A program made the translations under genes and the position numbers. The notes under the pieces were generated by a model. It ran no database searches. It saw nothing but the letters and a program-made list of their open reading frames with translations, and was not told the DNA's origin. Positions 35,514-48,351 of a stretch of 60,000 nucleotides of DNA are shown here, one piece after another (position 1 is the stretch's first letter; every line of letters begins with the position of its first letter). The DNA lies in NCBI GenBank assembly GCA_914767715.1, contig OU612073.1, positions 12,836,001-12,896,000 of the forward strand, given 5' to 3'. The stretch comes from Membranipora membranacea. Taxonomy: Eukaryota; Bryozoa; Gymnolaemata; Cheilostomatida; Membraniporidae.

Positions 35514-36130
35514 TTAGCGGCTGAAAGTTGACATAATTTGGCTGGCCACTTTTAGGAAACCTGAAATTTTCATCTCCTTGCTCTGTAACTCCAACCACAT
35601 CGCAGCTAGTTTGGACTGTCTGCTCTTTGTGGCAACTGATCTTTTCCTTGATAGCTCCCTTCGCTTGACCAGCTGAATGTCATTGGTTATCGCCTGACTG
35701 TCGTTGTATAGAATGTTCTTGAGAAGGTACATATTTGGCTTGTTACAAGGTTGTTTCCTATTCAGCTTGTGGTGGTATCCCTCCAGAGCATTGTTGGTCC
35801 TTGTCTTGACTCCAAACATGGACCAATCAGCTGGTTTCCATCCTTCTCTCCCAACCATCAATCTGGTAACCCCAACGATATGCTCTAGCTGTTTCACCTT
35901 AGCCTGCAGGTTGGCGAATCCCACTTCTAGGTGAGTCAGTGAGTCAGGTCAGTGGCAGAAGTGGCATAGCATAGAGCATCTTCATAAGCTTGTATACATC
36001 CTGCTTCTTCCTGTAAACAGATTGTAGCCCTTGAGACATGACGTTCCGGTGGATACCTGGGCTGAAATGGAAATGGCAGCCACACATCTTCAGCCCCTCT
36101 CCGCCATTCAGGGTAGGCCCAAAACACTAA
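35514..36130 (-). pseudogene. MULE (Mutator-like) transposase C-terminal remnant
   Basis: One frame reads CGCHFHFSPGIHRNVMSQGL, then QSVYRKKQDV and YAMPLLPLT, matching the C..HF.Q...RK....GL stretch of MULE transposases. After a break, 35924-35514 gives WSMFGVKTRTNNALEGYHHK, the highly conserved W..F....RTNN..E..H.KL motif. A basic region follows. The upstream DDE core is not visible. Frame changes between blocks show decay, or a short intron. Confidence 0.75.
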
Positions 36131-36139
36131 CAATTTCCT

Positions 36140-38440
36140 GCTCAGAGTTCATCCTGACAATCAATTTCTCTGCATCTGTGTCCATCAAGTAAATGTTATG
36201 CTTATTATTTCTTTGAGATGAAATTATTTGCAATCATATTTCTGAGTATATGAGACAAGTATACGAGTAAAAATAAGTAATATGTGGGTAAAGATATTAA
36301 GTATATAATATAAGTAGCAGATTAATTTATGTATAAAGATTATAAAATGAAAAAATTTCAGATAAGATGAGAGGAGTAAGTTATCGGATTTTTGTATTGC
36401 CAGGAGCTCGAACTCTCCGCAGGAGGGGGGTTAGCAGGTGGATTGAGCACATCCACAAGTGCTTGCTGTACTTTTAACAGCCACGCTGCCTGGCCCTCAC
36501 TCAACAACCAATGTTGATTTGTCATCATATTGCCGAATATAGATGACTTGTCAGTGGCGCTATCCCTTTGCTCCTCTATCCGCTTTTTCATGGTTGTGAT
36601 ATGATCCAGGAGTAAGTCTTCCAGGGCTAACTTCCGCTTCTTCCCTGATGATGGTTGTGGTAAGTGAAGTTGGAAGGTGAAGGTTGAGATGCATTAGATT
36701 CTGCAGTGCGACTTGGTGTGGTCTGGATAAATGGAAAAAGAGTGGCTTGGACAGGAAATGATGATTGATGAGATCGATGATTGTATGATGTTGATGGCTT
36801 TGGATGTATGTATATTATCAATTCTCAAACAACAGAAACTAAAATCTAAAAACATTACTTTTGTGTTTAATTGTTGAGATAAAGTGTGTAAGAATAAGTA
36901 TCGCAGTTTATGTTAAATGACAGTCTATATTGTTGAGGTAAAGTTTGAGTTGGATGGGTAAAAAGTATGCACTTGGATGTTGAAAGCTCGTAGGTTATGA
37001 TACAATTGATATTAAGTTAATCAGAGTCATCGGGGACAACAAACTGGTTACTTGTTCCCTCCCATCTAGATCTAGACGTGGGTGGAGGCTGAAGCTGAGA
37101 TGGCTGCGGAGCTTGTGATTGGGGTACTGGATTAAAAGAGTTAAAAACTTCAGTCTCTTTGGTTTTGCATATCATGAATATTACTTGTTGAATTCCCAAA
37201 TGCCAACTGTTGTTTGTTAGTTTGTCAGTTTTTCTTGAGTTTTTCCGTGTCCAGTGTCTTGTATCAGCGAGAACATATAGGATATCGCATGATTAATTTG
37301 TCCTGTTCCTGCTCTCCTTGATTCGTAACAGTAGCAACTTCCTTACCCACTAGCTGGAAAAAAAATCACGCATTCCTCCGGTTTTTGTTTGGTCGCCTTT
37401 TTTCTATCTGCGAAACAAAACTCTAGCTCCTGGGCTAGCAGCTTCTCAATGTGTCGCTCATCGGTGGCAGTTTTGGTCCATTTGGTTTGAGGGTGTGAAA
37501 ACTTGAGGTTCATTCTTTTGGTAGGGGTTTTGGCAAAAGTCTCTACGTGTGACGCTGTTGAAGAGGAAGGGCGGCAAACTCCTCATCAGAAAAAAGACAA
37601 GATACTGATACCGGCTCCTTGAACACAGCAGCACCCTCTTTTCCACTCATATTTTAAATGTGGGTGTGTCAAGGGTGACGGTACGACCACTATTTATGAG
37701 TGCGGGCGGAATTCATGGTGATTGTTTGACTGATATAATTATGATTTACTTCTATTTCGTAGACTGATGCTCCCTGAGAGATGAGAGTGGACCGCATTGC
37801 TCTGATAAGGTTGGCCATCTCCTCAAGAGTCCCACTGCAAAATAGCTGCAGACAGTCGGATCATGAAGATCATGAAGGAACACACTTCATTAATATTCTC
37901 ATTTAAGATTTTCCCAAAACAAGCTGAACGTTTGCTCTTGATTGAAAAGAAGACAACTCTACCTACGAAAGGAAAGGTAGAATACTCAATGCTCAACACT
38001 CAATGCTGATCGAAGAGCCACCTTGATGTTCACAAATATACAAGCTGCATAACCAGTCTTACTGATGATTGACCCTACAGAATGCGACCTTTGGGTATTT
38101 TGCCTCAAGTTCGGACAAACTGGATTTAAGATAAGATAAGATTTTATTGAAATTCACGCAGAAACCATACGATTTATAATGGGGTAGTTGTTAACTGAAA
38201 AAAAGGAAACATTCCTATGCATTTCATATGCGCACAATTTTCAATCAAAGCAAATTTTGAAAAATAAGTCATTGTGATAACATAACCTAAACCGTTCAAA
38301 ATTGTTATGTAAAACATTTAAACGACAACAACCATGTTTTATACATGAAAGTTGTTTAAATTTAAATCGAATTGATAAGTTCATTACATTAGTGCTTCAT
38401 TTTTGTTATTAATTGCTCAAAATCAAAACTATACATAACT
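36140..38440. other. Transposon-derived region without a recognised domain
   Basis: Several short minus-strand open frames (36358-36591, Gln/Pro-rich 36627-36821 and 37017-37199, 37458-37646) could be exons or debris of the flanking elements. A MULE N-terminal part is possible, but no domain is recognisable. A dispersed repeat shared with 15730-16400 covers about 37905-38290. Confidence 0.35.
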
Positions 38441-38445
38441 GCTGA

Positions 38446-38817
38446 TTAGGGCACACCGTAATCTGATGAGGTAACATGGAGCAATGTAAAGAAGTGTACA
38501 ACATTATATATATATTTACATGTAAATATATTTATAAGCCAGCTGAACCTTTGCCGTTTCCCGTGGTTTTCTTGTTGGGACATTCCCTCCTTATGTGGCC
38601 CTGCTGGCCACACCCGTAGCAGGTCAACTCTGACTTTGGTCTGCGAGCAAGCCCCTGGTGAACTGTTGTTGATAGCGCTGCAACAGTTGTAGATATGGCA
38701 GCTATCGCCTTGGCTAGCTCCTCCTGTGTTTTTGTCATCGCCTACACGGTGTTTTTGATTCATGCCACCCGCTCTTCGCTGTTGAGCAAAATACTGCTCC
38801 AGGTTATCCTGGCACAT
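38446..38817 (-). pseudogene. CCHC zinc-knuckle (gag-like or transposase-associated) fragment, frameshifted
   Basis: One frame has CYGCGQQGHIRRECP, a canonical CCHC zinc knuckle as in retroelement Gag, preceded by an Ala/Thr-rich helix. The overlapping upstream frame has LEQYFAQQRRAGGMNQ, which resembles the LE..F...R..GG.N motif at the C-terminus of P-element/THAP9-like transposases. The two would belong together only with a frame change, so either this is a decayed transposase carrying a knuckle or two different fragments abut. Confidence 0.5.
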
Positions 38818-38939
38818 TATTTTCTCAGATAGTATATTGGAATAACCCTTATTTAGAAGGCTCTAGGTGAGGTCAACAAAGGACAAACCTGCAAAAAAAG
38901 ACGAAATATTAAGGAAGCAGTGGGCAGCTCCAGTCACAT

Positions 38940-39600
38940 AACACTCAGTTGAGAACAAATTGACTTGAAGTATCATTATAGGTTAATAAGCTGTGCTATC
39001 ACTAAAAACAATGCATAGACATGTAAAAAGACTATGAGGAATATCAAATAAGCTTTTCTGGTGCAATAATTACCATCACGGCTATCACTATCATAATTTC
39101 ATCGTTCTACAGCCAGAGATGCCTTGTTAAGCAGAGTTGGTACTGTTACTTTTTGACTATTGTATGCATTCCAAAGCAGCTGTCATCGTTAAACACTTGG
39201 CACCCATTTTTTACCAACCAGCTCTAAATAATAACCTGTGCAATTATTTCTGATGCATAGTCAGCCATTGGTTGGAATTTCAGGCGTTTGCTACTCTTTA
39301 TTTTTCTGTGTAACAGCTGTCATAGTAAGGAACTGTCCACAACCAGCTAGCTTCTTAGGTGTGTGTATCATTATTTTAAAAGCTGATTGAATTGGCCTAC
39401 TCTCCTTGAGTTCGTATATCCGCACCTACAAAATAATCTCATATTTATACACAGTGGCTCTGTTGTGTTATGGTGAGCTTTCTTGGTGCCTGCCATTTGT
39501 GCCTGTCATTAGCTATTGCAATCAAATTTTTCTCTTCCAATTCGAGATAAGCTAGCAGTAATAACATAATCACAGCATCTACTAGGTTTGCTTTTCACAT
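38940..39600. repeat. Long direct repeat, right copy (candidate LTR)
   Basis: Counterpart of 30505-31900. It lacks about 700 bp of that copy and loses similarity beyond about 39590. See the left copy for shared blocks. Confidence 0.6.
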
Positions 39601-39970
39601 GATAGATGATAACCTGTGTAGGTCTCGGTAACTATTTCCAATCAAACTGCATAGTCAGCATTGGAGTAGACCTTCAGAGGTTTTCTGCGCTTCTCTTTCA
39701 AGACAGTCCTCTACCTGTACATCAAGATTCTATTAATTTCTTTTTCATCATGTCCATGAGAATGACTTTTTTCCATAGAAAACACCACCTCTCTTTTTTT
39801 TGCCCAGTATTGCACTGAACCTCGCAGGTAGTTTCCGATGCCTAGGTGTAACAAGCAGGGGCTGCAGCACCAATCATCATTTTATTTGTCTTTGTTCACA
39901 TGAATGATCGCTGAATCATTTAATCCATGTCAAACAGGATCACAATGATCATAATGTAATTCCCCACCCT

Positions 39971-40385
39971 GGCTGTTCTGTCCGAGTTTATACTGGTACT
40001 GGAACTGGCTGTCCTGTCTGAGTTTGTACTGGTACTGGAACTGGCTGTCCTGTCTGAGTTTGTACTGGTACTGGAACTGGCCGTACTGTCTGAGTTTGTA
40101 CTGGTACTGGAACTGGCGTACTGTCCGAGTTTAGACAGTACAGCTAGTTCCAGTACCAGTACAAGTATGTACTGGTATTGGAACTGGCTGTACTGTCAGA
40201 GTTTGTACTGGTACTGGAACTGGCTGTCCTGTCTAAGTTTGTACTAATACTGGAACTGGCTGTTCTGTCCGAGTTTGTACTGCTACTGGAACTGGCTGTT
40301 CTGTCCGAGTTTGTACTGCTAATGGAACTGGCCGTACAGTCTGAGTTTGGACTGGTATCGGAACTGGCTGTCCTATCTGAGTGCA
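39971..40385. repeat. 36-bp minisatellite with a flipped unit
   Basis: About eleven units of GTACTGGTACTGGAACTGGC plus TGTCCTGTCTGAGTTT. Because 36 is a multiple of three, both strands stay open as 12-residue peptide repeats (LELAVLSEFVLV-type and SSSTNSDRTA-type); I do not regard them as genes. At 40134-40163 one unit is inverted against its neighbour at 40168-40197 (28 of 30 bases match). Confidence 0.9.
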
Positions 40386-40389
40386 CACA

Positions 40390-41150
40390 GGAAAATACAT
40401 TCGTTAATTTGATCGATTTATAACTGTAGACAGTCGTTAAATAGGGGAACTAAGAAGTCGTTAAAATATGATCATGTCAGGGTCATAAACTGATCAATAG
40501 GATCTAGTATTTGTATCAAAGTAACGATAACAAATGGTCTGCAGGCCTATTCATTCAAACAATGCTAATGCTATGATATCGTTAAATAGTTATCGTAACG
40601 AGAGTGAGGCTTTAAATATGATCATATTGATCTTGGTATCGTTACTTTGCCAATTTATGATGATTCGAATTGACTGTTCTCAAAATTTCAGTATGTCTTA
40701 TACTTCAATAATACTGCTAATTAAGAAATGGAGTTATTAAATCCAAATTTTCCTTATTTTTTATTTTTATCCACAACTGACTTGAAACGAGCTTAGGCTT
40801 AGGAATATGTAGGTAATTAGAGAAAATTTAATGAGTAATAAGAGTAATATAAAAAGTGAGAGTTAAAAAATGATGAAACATGACAAAACAAGATAAAAAA
40901 GTGTATACAAACTGGAAGTAAGCAAAAGGGTAATAAGGAGAATATATCTGGGGGAAAAAAGCTTAGGAATAGGTCTATGTAGGTTATATGGGAAAAGTGA
41001 AGAGTATTAAGAGAGTTGAATGTAATAAAATAAGATAATAAAGGGAATATGACACTTAATTATGCAAAATGACAAGGAGACGGGCAAAGAGATCAAGTTA
41101 AAAGATATAACGGTAGAAAATTTTAAAATATAAGATACAAACTACACAGA
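40390..41150. other. AT-rich gene-free interval
   Basis: Purine-rich AT sequence with AAAGTGAGAG-like words; no coding signal. Confidence 0.4.
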
Positions 41151-41152
41151 AT

Positions 41153-43413
41153 TTAACGTTTATACTTGCTTATGAGCTCGTGTTGCGTTTTGCTCAGTTT
41201 GTATGCCTTGCCATCGTCGCCTTTGACGCCCATAACATGGGCAAGAAACTTAACAAAGGTTGAGGTAGGCATTTCAATATGTAATATATAGTGCATTAGT
41301 GGAAATATGCTGAGCATCTCACATAGATTACATACTTCCAAAGAGAAGCCACCATGGACACATAAACAGCTTGTCATCATGGTGAGCTGAGATAACTCCT
41401 CCAGTGCTGTTGGCAGCGGTAATTGGGTCCTTCAAAATCATGATCTGTTTCAGCGCACCATCGACATTATTGACCCTCATCTTTCTAAGTGCTGACCTGA
41501 TGATGTCTGAAGGATCTACAACACCGAAAAGCACTGAAGTCTGAATCATGTCATCATGACATGGAGATTATGCAAAGGGCTATGAGAAAGTTTAACACTT
41601 GCCAGCGTTACCAGAGCAATGAAGTATTAAACACATGAATGATGGATGATGTTAAGGGAGATAACAGTTGCTGATATCATACTAGATACTTGGGGTGCAA
41701 CTTGATACAATATCAAATAAGACTAGAGGCTTGGAAACAATAACTGTGGAACTCTGACAGCAGAATGACACTTGATTGGTACTGAGCATCATTAAAATTC
41801 TTGACAAATGCATATTGACATAAACACTCACCTAAAAATTCTTGTTCTTTGATCATAGCCTGTATGATCTTCAAGCCTTTCTGAGGATACCCCTCACCCG
41901 CTATTCTGCCACATTCCTTTAACACCTAATAAGTAAAAAGCAATAATTATTACTGCAGCTGAACATTTTAAGACCAGTGCTAATTTCAGGGTTGATTCTC
42001 GGAAATAGAGGCTTCAGAAATCATTCGAAATTCAATACGGTACTGGTGACATTGTACCCAGAATTCAATAAGTTCCAGCACAGTTTAACCCTCATACAGC
42101 TCGGTTTCAAACTATGTAATTCCAGAACTCAACAATGGCTTAAATCTTACAGCAGCTGTGTCAGTCAATCAAGCTCAATGAATCTAACCGCAAGCACCAA
42201 GCACAAAACAAACACTGAAAACTTTTGCTTTCACAAGCTTTGCAACGATCTCTAGATCTTGACACTTGGAATCATGCTGAATTGTGGAATACCATACCTG
42301 ATCAACATCCGAGTGGAATACAGGATACGTGGTCATAATAGTCTCTATGGATGGCCCAAACTCCCGAGATTGAGTGGCCCATATTCGTCTCTCCTCAAAT
42401 GTTTCCATCATGAGCTCATCTCTGCGTGCAGGGCTTGCAGTCTGCAGCTCTTGAACTAAAATTTATTGAGATATTTTTGAAAAATTTCATATTCATATCT
42501 TTTGTTTTGTAATTTGCTCACGATCACATCTCCCAAAGCAAAGCCCATAGACAAAATACCAGGTTGCAAGTGATCTCGTATTAAAATCTGACCACAACGA
42601 TTCTAAGCTGTTGCTTCCTATAGCGCCCAAATTAGTTTAATTCATTCGTATTAAGGTTAGAAATAAGCAAGTACCTTTGCTTTCATACGAGGCTGGTATA
42701 GGAGGGGGGGGGGCAGGTCTATCGACTACTATGGCTTCAGCAGGAGCTGTCGTCTTTCTCTTGCGCCGTTTGAACTCTTCAGGTAAACCACGATTGGAGT
42801 TTTTAAAACAGTCATACACAGACCCTCCTATAGGATATCTGACAAACAGCTCATCCTAAAAGAAACATAAACAAAAATTCACACCAGATGAATAGAACAT
42901 GTTATGATCGTTTTGTTATTGATTAAAAATTGGAAAGACAATCTGACCTTTGTAAAAACATAATTCCATCACAGTTGCCCTTCCATGCAAGAGAGTTGCT
43001 GAAGACGAAAGCTTTGCTTTTGAGGACTGATCAGATAATCAATTTTTTTTTTCCAATCGAAAATGAAATGACTGTCAATCATTGCACAAACAACGAAAAA
43101 GCTGTTAATAAATATTGTCTAACGATGGGTAGTGGGTGGACTTACAAAGGATGGAGATTCCTTGGTGGTCTCTATGTCCCTCATTGTTGGAAAGTGGTGG
43201 TGCAGCTTAGATGCAGCAAAACTGATCACATCTGCTACCGGATGTGGTGACTCAACTTTCTTGATGTATTCGACCAACGCATATCTAACGTATATGCGGG
43301 TAATCCGCACACGAGGTTTTCGATCCATCCTATCGTCGCCATCCTCTGTCATCTCCAGGATTCTGGCCTTGAGAAAAGTCCCATGTAATCTTTCCATTGG
43401 CAGCATGTTGAGA
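41153..43413 (-). CDS. Unassigned multi-exon protein (partial)
   Basis: Five minus-strand exons join: 43146-43413, 42675-42855, 42298-42455, 41832-41925 and 41533 down to about 41330. All have AG/GT borders; phases agree at every junction. The protein begins around MLPMERLHGTFLKARILEM, with IYVRYALVEYIKKVESPHPV, then DELFVRYPIGGS, a basic RRKRK, a proline run (RPAPPPPIPAS), RRIWATQSREFGPSIETIMT, a Cys/Gly helix and a final ILKDPITAANSTG segment. The layout (basic RRKRK patch, then R..W....PS...I...YP) recalls uncharacterised proteins common in fish and invertebrate genomes; no function is known to me. The coding end is unclear: one frame stops at 41328, while the overlapping frame continues with NLCEMLSIFPLMHYILHIEM to 41153, suggesting a one-base shift. 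Possible extra 5' exons: 43794-43925 (phase does not join) and 44131-44238. Confidence 0.5.
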
Positions 43414-43793
43414 CTAGAACACTACAGCAAATATGTGAGGATGTGCGTGGTTGCAATCACAAGTTCTGTCGCAAGCCTAAGAAGTGACAATTTCTTAAAG
43501 CAATATCCAGTGCAAAGTTACTCAGAACATGCAGGCAGAATATCTTGGCACACCTGATCGTAATTGAAGCTTTGGATGACCAGTCTTTGCATCTGTATGA
43601 TACATGATGAATATTTTAAAATGTGCAACTGAGCATACCGGCATACCATTCTGGTTGTCACAATAAATTTTCAAGCCAGTGGAAGCCGTTCTTTCAGTTT
43701 TTGAGACCCTATACATGCACAACTTAAAATTTGTGGGGGCACCTAATTAATTTACGGTTTAACAAGAAAATTAAATCATTGCGTTTTACTCAC

Positions 43794-43925
43794 AAAGGCC
43801 AATATATCAGCAGCACAAGGTAGTGAGGTAACTTTCTGCCGAATCGTGGCAAGGAGTGCAGATTCTGTGTCGGCACCAGAAGTGGAGTTGGACATCCCGT
43901 CAGGCATGTCATTATTGTCACATTC
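43794..43925 (-). CDS. Possible additional exon upstream of the unassigned gene
   Basis: Bounded by TTTTTTCAG and GTGAGT. It encodes ECDNNDMPDGMSNSTSGADT and then KVTSLPCAADILAF, which echoes KVESPHPVADVISF in the next exon and may be a duplicated exon. Its 3' phase does not fit the next exon as drawn, so it could be an alternative or decayed exon. Confidence 0.3.
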
Positions 43926-44249
43926 CTGAAAAAAGAATAACAGAGTTGAAGCTAAACATCTCAGCTTTACTGCTATACCCATGAGATTACAAACTGAAAT
44001 AAATTGCCATGACTGGTTTGAGAAAGCAGAATAAAGGAGCTGTGTAGACTGCTTGTTGACTCCCACACCAAACACAATAAGAAATACCAAGCATGTCAAA
44101 ACTGGCAGGCCTACAGGAATAGATTAAGTCTCAGTCACAGGCTTGTTCTTTGTTGGCTGTCAAACCAAAGTTCTCCTCATTAGTATAGGAGAGCATACTT
44201 CTGAGACCACCTATTACTGAATTTGTCCGCACTGCAACCTGTAACAAAT

Positions 44250-46240
44250 GAAAAGTAATGACGTTATGACTGAGCCTGGCCCTTTTATTTTTACTTAAAG
44301 TTAAATTAAAACGTCCATTGTTATTGCTTCCTGCGCTGCTTCCCGTTCTCAAATTTCAAAACTGAGACTGATTTTTATCTACCTTTGTGATACCTTTGTG
44401 ATTGTACCAATGAAATCTGTCAACTACAAATCGAGTTTCCTTGAGGAATCCGGGTCATGGTTGAGACAATACTCGTGATGATTACATGTGTGGTCATAAA
44501 CTACGAGCAAGGGTCCTGTAAGAGAAAATAATTTGATAACAAATTAGGCATGCGAGTTATAAGGCTGTTGGATATGCAGTGTAAGCAATGAACTTAACCT
44601 CCAGGAAGAACAACTGCAGTCACATGACCAATTGAGGTGTGTGCAGTTGGTTCAGAGTTGTCCTCTCAAAAACGCACTACATTGGAAACATAACTCCATG
44701 ATAGCCCAAGTGTTTTTGTAGCAATTAGGGGTGGGTTACACTGAATACACGGACTCACTAGAAAATAACCGCAATTCTGTGAATACGCTTAGTGATGAGG
44801 CTTGATGGCCATGGTGTTGACACCAATAATTCTCATAACTGATGGTTTATTTCACTTAACTGAGACATGGGACTATAGAGAAGATGCGCATTGACAGTTG
44901 AGGTGCCATCCTTTTCAGAAAAGTCATTAAAATGTTAATTTTTCACTCTATAAATCCTGGAATCTCTATGCAGAACCCATAATTGGTCAATCTAAATACA
45001 TGGAGCTATGGGCTATATTGCAAAGAACATATACCTTGCAGGTAAATACATTGAACATTCACATTTTGATTATAAAATGATGAAAAACCCATTAAAATCA
45101 GCATATACAAGCAAGATATGCTGAGGAATGTGTCATCTGACTCTAAATCATGGAATGTTGGACAGGCAGTTGAAGGTATGAGTCCTGTTATCCCTCATAA
45201 CCATGTTTCATCATAAACAATTACTCCTAATTTATTATTATTTATGCATGCACATCATTTTTCAATTTTTCGGAATTAGCCAATCAGCAGCCAGCTTAAC
45301 TATGAGTTGTCCGAATAAACCCAGCCAGCCTATGCAGTTTTGGACTTGTATGTATTATGCCCAAAATTAATCTGATTGTCATGGCAGTGTTTGCTTCTAG
45401 TTTCTCTGGGCCATGGGTCTTGATTTTTTGACTGTCTTCTGTCTTGCATCAGTCAGAATATCTAGGCTAATGCATGTGTCCTTTCCAGCTCATCTTGGTT
45501 AGAGTTCTGCTGACATTCATTGGTCGCCTGAAGAATGAAGTATTAAAGTTATTGTCAAACTATTATTGCCAACTGGGTAAGATTATTGTCCGATTTAGAA
45601 GAATCTACTATGCAGAGAACTCCGCGTCATCATTTGCTCCGTGTAATGCTCAGACAGAGAAGCAAGTGGAATCGATGGTGGATTACCCAGTGTTCTGATT
45701 CTGAGGAAAGTAATGATCCTCCTGTCACATGCGTCCTATGTCCTTCGTCTGCGTGCAGGCCCGCAAACTAAGACAAAGACAATCAAATGCTCAAACTTAA
45801 CTTGGATTTTTATAACAAAGCTGAGACTGTAATTGTACTGGCTGAGACTGAGACTGCAAAATGATATATGAAAAAGTTGTAAATTAACAAAACTTATACT
45901 ACGTTGTTAATATAACAAAGATGAAGATCCTCTACCCTATCATTATGTATTAAGTTTAACAGTGCCTTTCTTCGGAGTTCTTGTTTTGGTGTACAACAAA
46001 TATACCTTGACACTACCCTGGCTAATGCTCATTGGTCAGCTACTCAGAATCTGTTGGTAGCGACATATGGACTGTGGGTGTGTAGCCAGTTGAGCCACGC
46101 ATGGTGTTGGAAGGCAATTTCACACGATTTCGTGGGCCCATGCATACCTGTCAAGTAGCTGTGATTAAAAACCACCGAAGCACCCCAGATTTTTGTTCTA
46201 GGTCATATTTCAGTTTCAGCATCTACAGCATTCTAGGAGG
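44250..46240. other. Interval without a recognised gene
   Basis: Some splice-like signals (for example TCTCTTACAG on the minus strand near 44520), but no domain or phased exon chain. Confidence 0.35.
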
Positions 46241-46244
46241 AAAG

Positions 46245-48351
46245 TCAAACAGATGTGTTATTTTTAAATTCTGCATGATGATGTGTACATTGTATTCCGT
46301 TGAAGCTCACATTGTCTATACTATAACATATAAACACAGAAACAGAAAAACTACACTTGATTTCCATATTGAATTGATTGAGGTTTAAAAGATTTATGCA
46401 GCAACGTGGGTTGTTCATTTTGATAGCCAGCAGAGACACAATAGACTCTTGGCATGAATCTGCCCATTGTTCTGTGTAGATTTTCTTCAGCATTGAGAAT
46501 ACTCTCTTAGATTGGGCATTACTATGTGGAATAGATAGTAGTGTGAGCATTAGGGTTGATTCATGGTGGATGCTGTCCAGGGCATCAGATTCAGCCTGTA
46601 TCATTTTCTTGGCTAACTGCTGGATCTGATATACAGTATACTTATCCTTGTTCATCGGGTGGGCAGCTGGCACTAGCTGAAGCATCTGATCCGATAGAGG
46701 TAATATCTTCAGCGTCTTACTAACTCCTCTCTCGTAAAAGTCTTTTGCAGCTCTGCAAAATGAATTCTAAAACTCAGATGTGGAATGCAGAGGCTGGATA
46801 GTTACGCTGTTATTTATAATACATTTTTGAGAAAAGGTAAACATCTAAAACTGTCGGTTACCAGCCATAACCGAAATGAATTTGCAATGCACTTGCAGGT
46901 TCACTGTCATGGTCACAGAAATCACCATGAACACTTCAATAACCTACTCAAAGAACTGGTCGAGTTTCCCCTGTATCAGACAGCTGGATCGAACGGTCCA
47001 TGTGTTGAATCGACTGTATTCCAGATTCCTTGATAGCTTGGACTGGCAGGTAATTTCCCATGACATCCTGGATCAGTGTAATCATTGACCCATAGAGGTC
47101 ATGAATCAATACCTCTTCAGACTGAAATGTGACGATAAAAACTTATTTAAAAGGTATCACAAATAGCATTAGCAGCGCATATAATCATGATTTGTCCGCT
47201 CAAATATGTGACGGGACAACTCTCAATGCATGCCATTGTCAATATGAAGTATTCGTGCGAGTAATGATAATTATAAAATTGATATAATGAGGATAATGTT
47301 AGTTCTAGTATTCTAGTATGAATTGGTATCTGGTGACAGGCACTAGATTTGGTCATCATTTGGCTTACCTGGAATTTGGTGTTGAAGTTGTAATATGGCA
47401 GGAGAGCACCCTTGAGAAAGTGAAGCCATGGTAGAAGTAGAAGGTCCGACAACGTCTTGAAAATTCCTCCTACCTCAGTCCTAGGGTTATCAACGTCTTT
47501 CTTTGCTCCGAAGTATGACTTCAAAATTTCGTATTGGGAGATCAGCCTAATGATGCACTTCCTTACACTGAGCCATCTGGTAGGGTAAGTCCTGAAATCA
47601 TAAAACTAACATTAGATTTATAATAAATACTAACTAAAATACAAATACAAGACATTAAGTCTTTCTTATTCCTCAAAGTGTGTCGGCTGTAGTTTAGTCA
47701 GCATAATTATTTTACCACGATCATTGGTGTTGCTAATCATGAAATTACAACATGGGGAGCTTTCTGGCATGTCACGTAATGTTAATTGTGTGTTTGTAAA
47801 CATGGATATTCATCATAAGTAAGGACACAACATTTTCATACTGACCTAGCATTGAAATGGGACTTGAGAGAAGATTGTACCGCCGGGTTTGCAAGATGAC
47901 AAATACACCCAACATCAATGATGTTTGGCTGTTTGCTACGGATCTTAGCTATCAGCCCATTCTTCGCCCCCTTCATAACACTGCAGTTATCTGACTTGAA
48001 CGCCACAACGTTCTCCCATGGAATTTTCTTGTCTCTGACAGATACATACAATAAATCCACATTGGACAGATGCACTGGAACTGAGCCCTTTGCAACATCA
48101 AGCACCCAAGCCACGCCAGTTACATCAAGTGCAGAAATGTTATAAGCATAGAATATTGTTAGCAACATGCACCAATCAGAGGCAAATGAGGTGCAATATC
48201 CGAGAGTACACTCACTACCTAAGGCTATACATACCTGAGTAAAAGTTACACCTGGGTGAAATGTAAATATATGTTTACTTTTCAAATTCCAACAACCTAC
48301 TGGTTGGCCCATAACCGACATGGTTGCATCCTGTACATTCCCAGCCGGCAC
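46245..48351 (-). pseudogene. hAT-superfamily transposase gene, broken
   Basis: Minus-strand exon-like blocks are 48351-47846, 47591-47369, about 47121-46900 and 46752-46245. The first holds the RNase H-fold core: LDVTGVAWVLDVAKG, then NVVAFKSDNCSVMKGAKNG (catalytic Asp region) and VGCICHLANPAV (the hAT CxxH motif). The second has TRWLSVRKCI, the conserved RW segment. The last has LLSIPHSNAQSKRVFSMLKK, the C-terminal dimerisation motif. The order matches hAT transposases with ZMYM/ZBED-like relatives. The third block runs into a stop (after GETRPVL), and the N-terminal BED finger is not seen. Terminal repeats were not identified. Function would have been cut-and-paste transposition in the nucleus. 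Confidence 0.75.

Noticed and set aside
40144-40423. Overlapping 80-residue frames on both strands with 12-residue repeats
   Set aside because: Explained by a 36-bp minisatellite whose period is divisible by three. No start context, splice signals or domain.
46101-46388. 95-residue plus-strand frame
   Set aside because: Lies antisense to the C-terminal block of the hAT transposase; a shadow frame.
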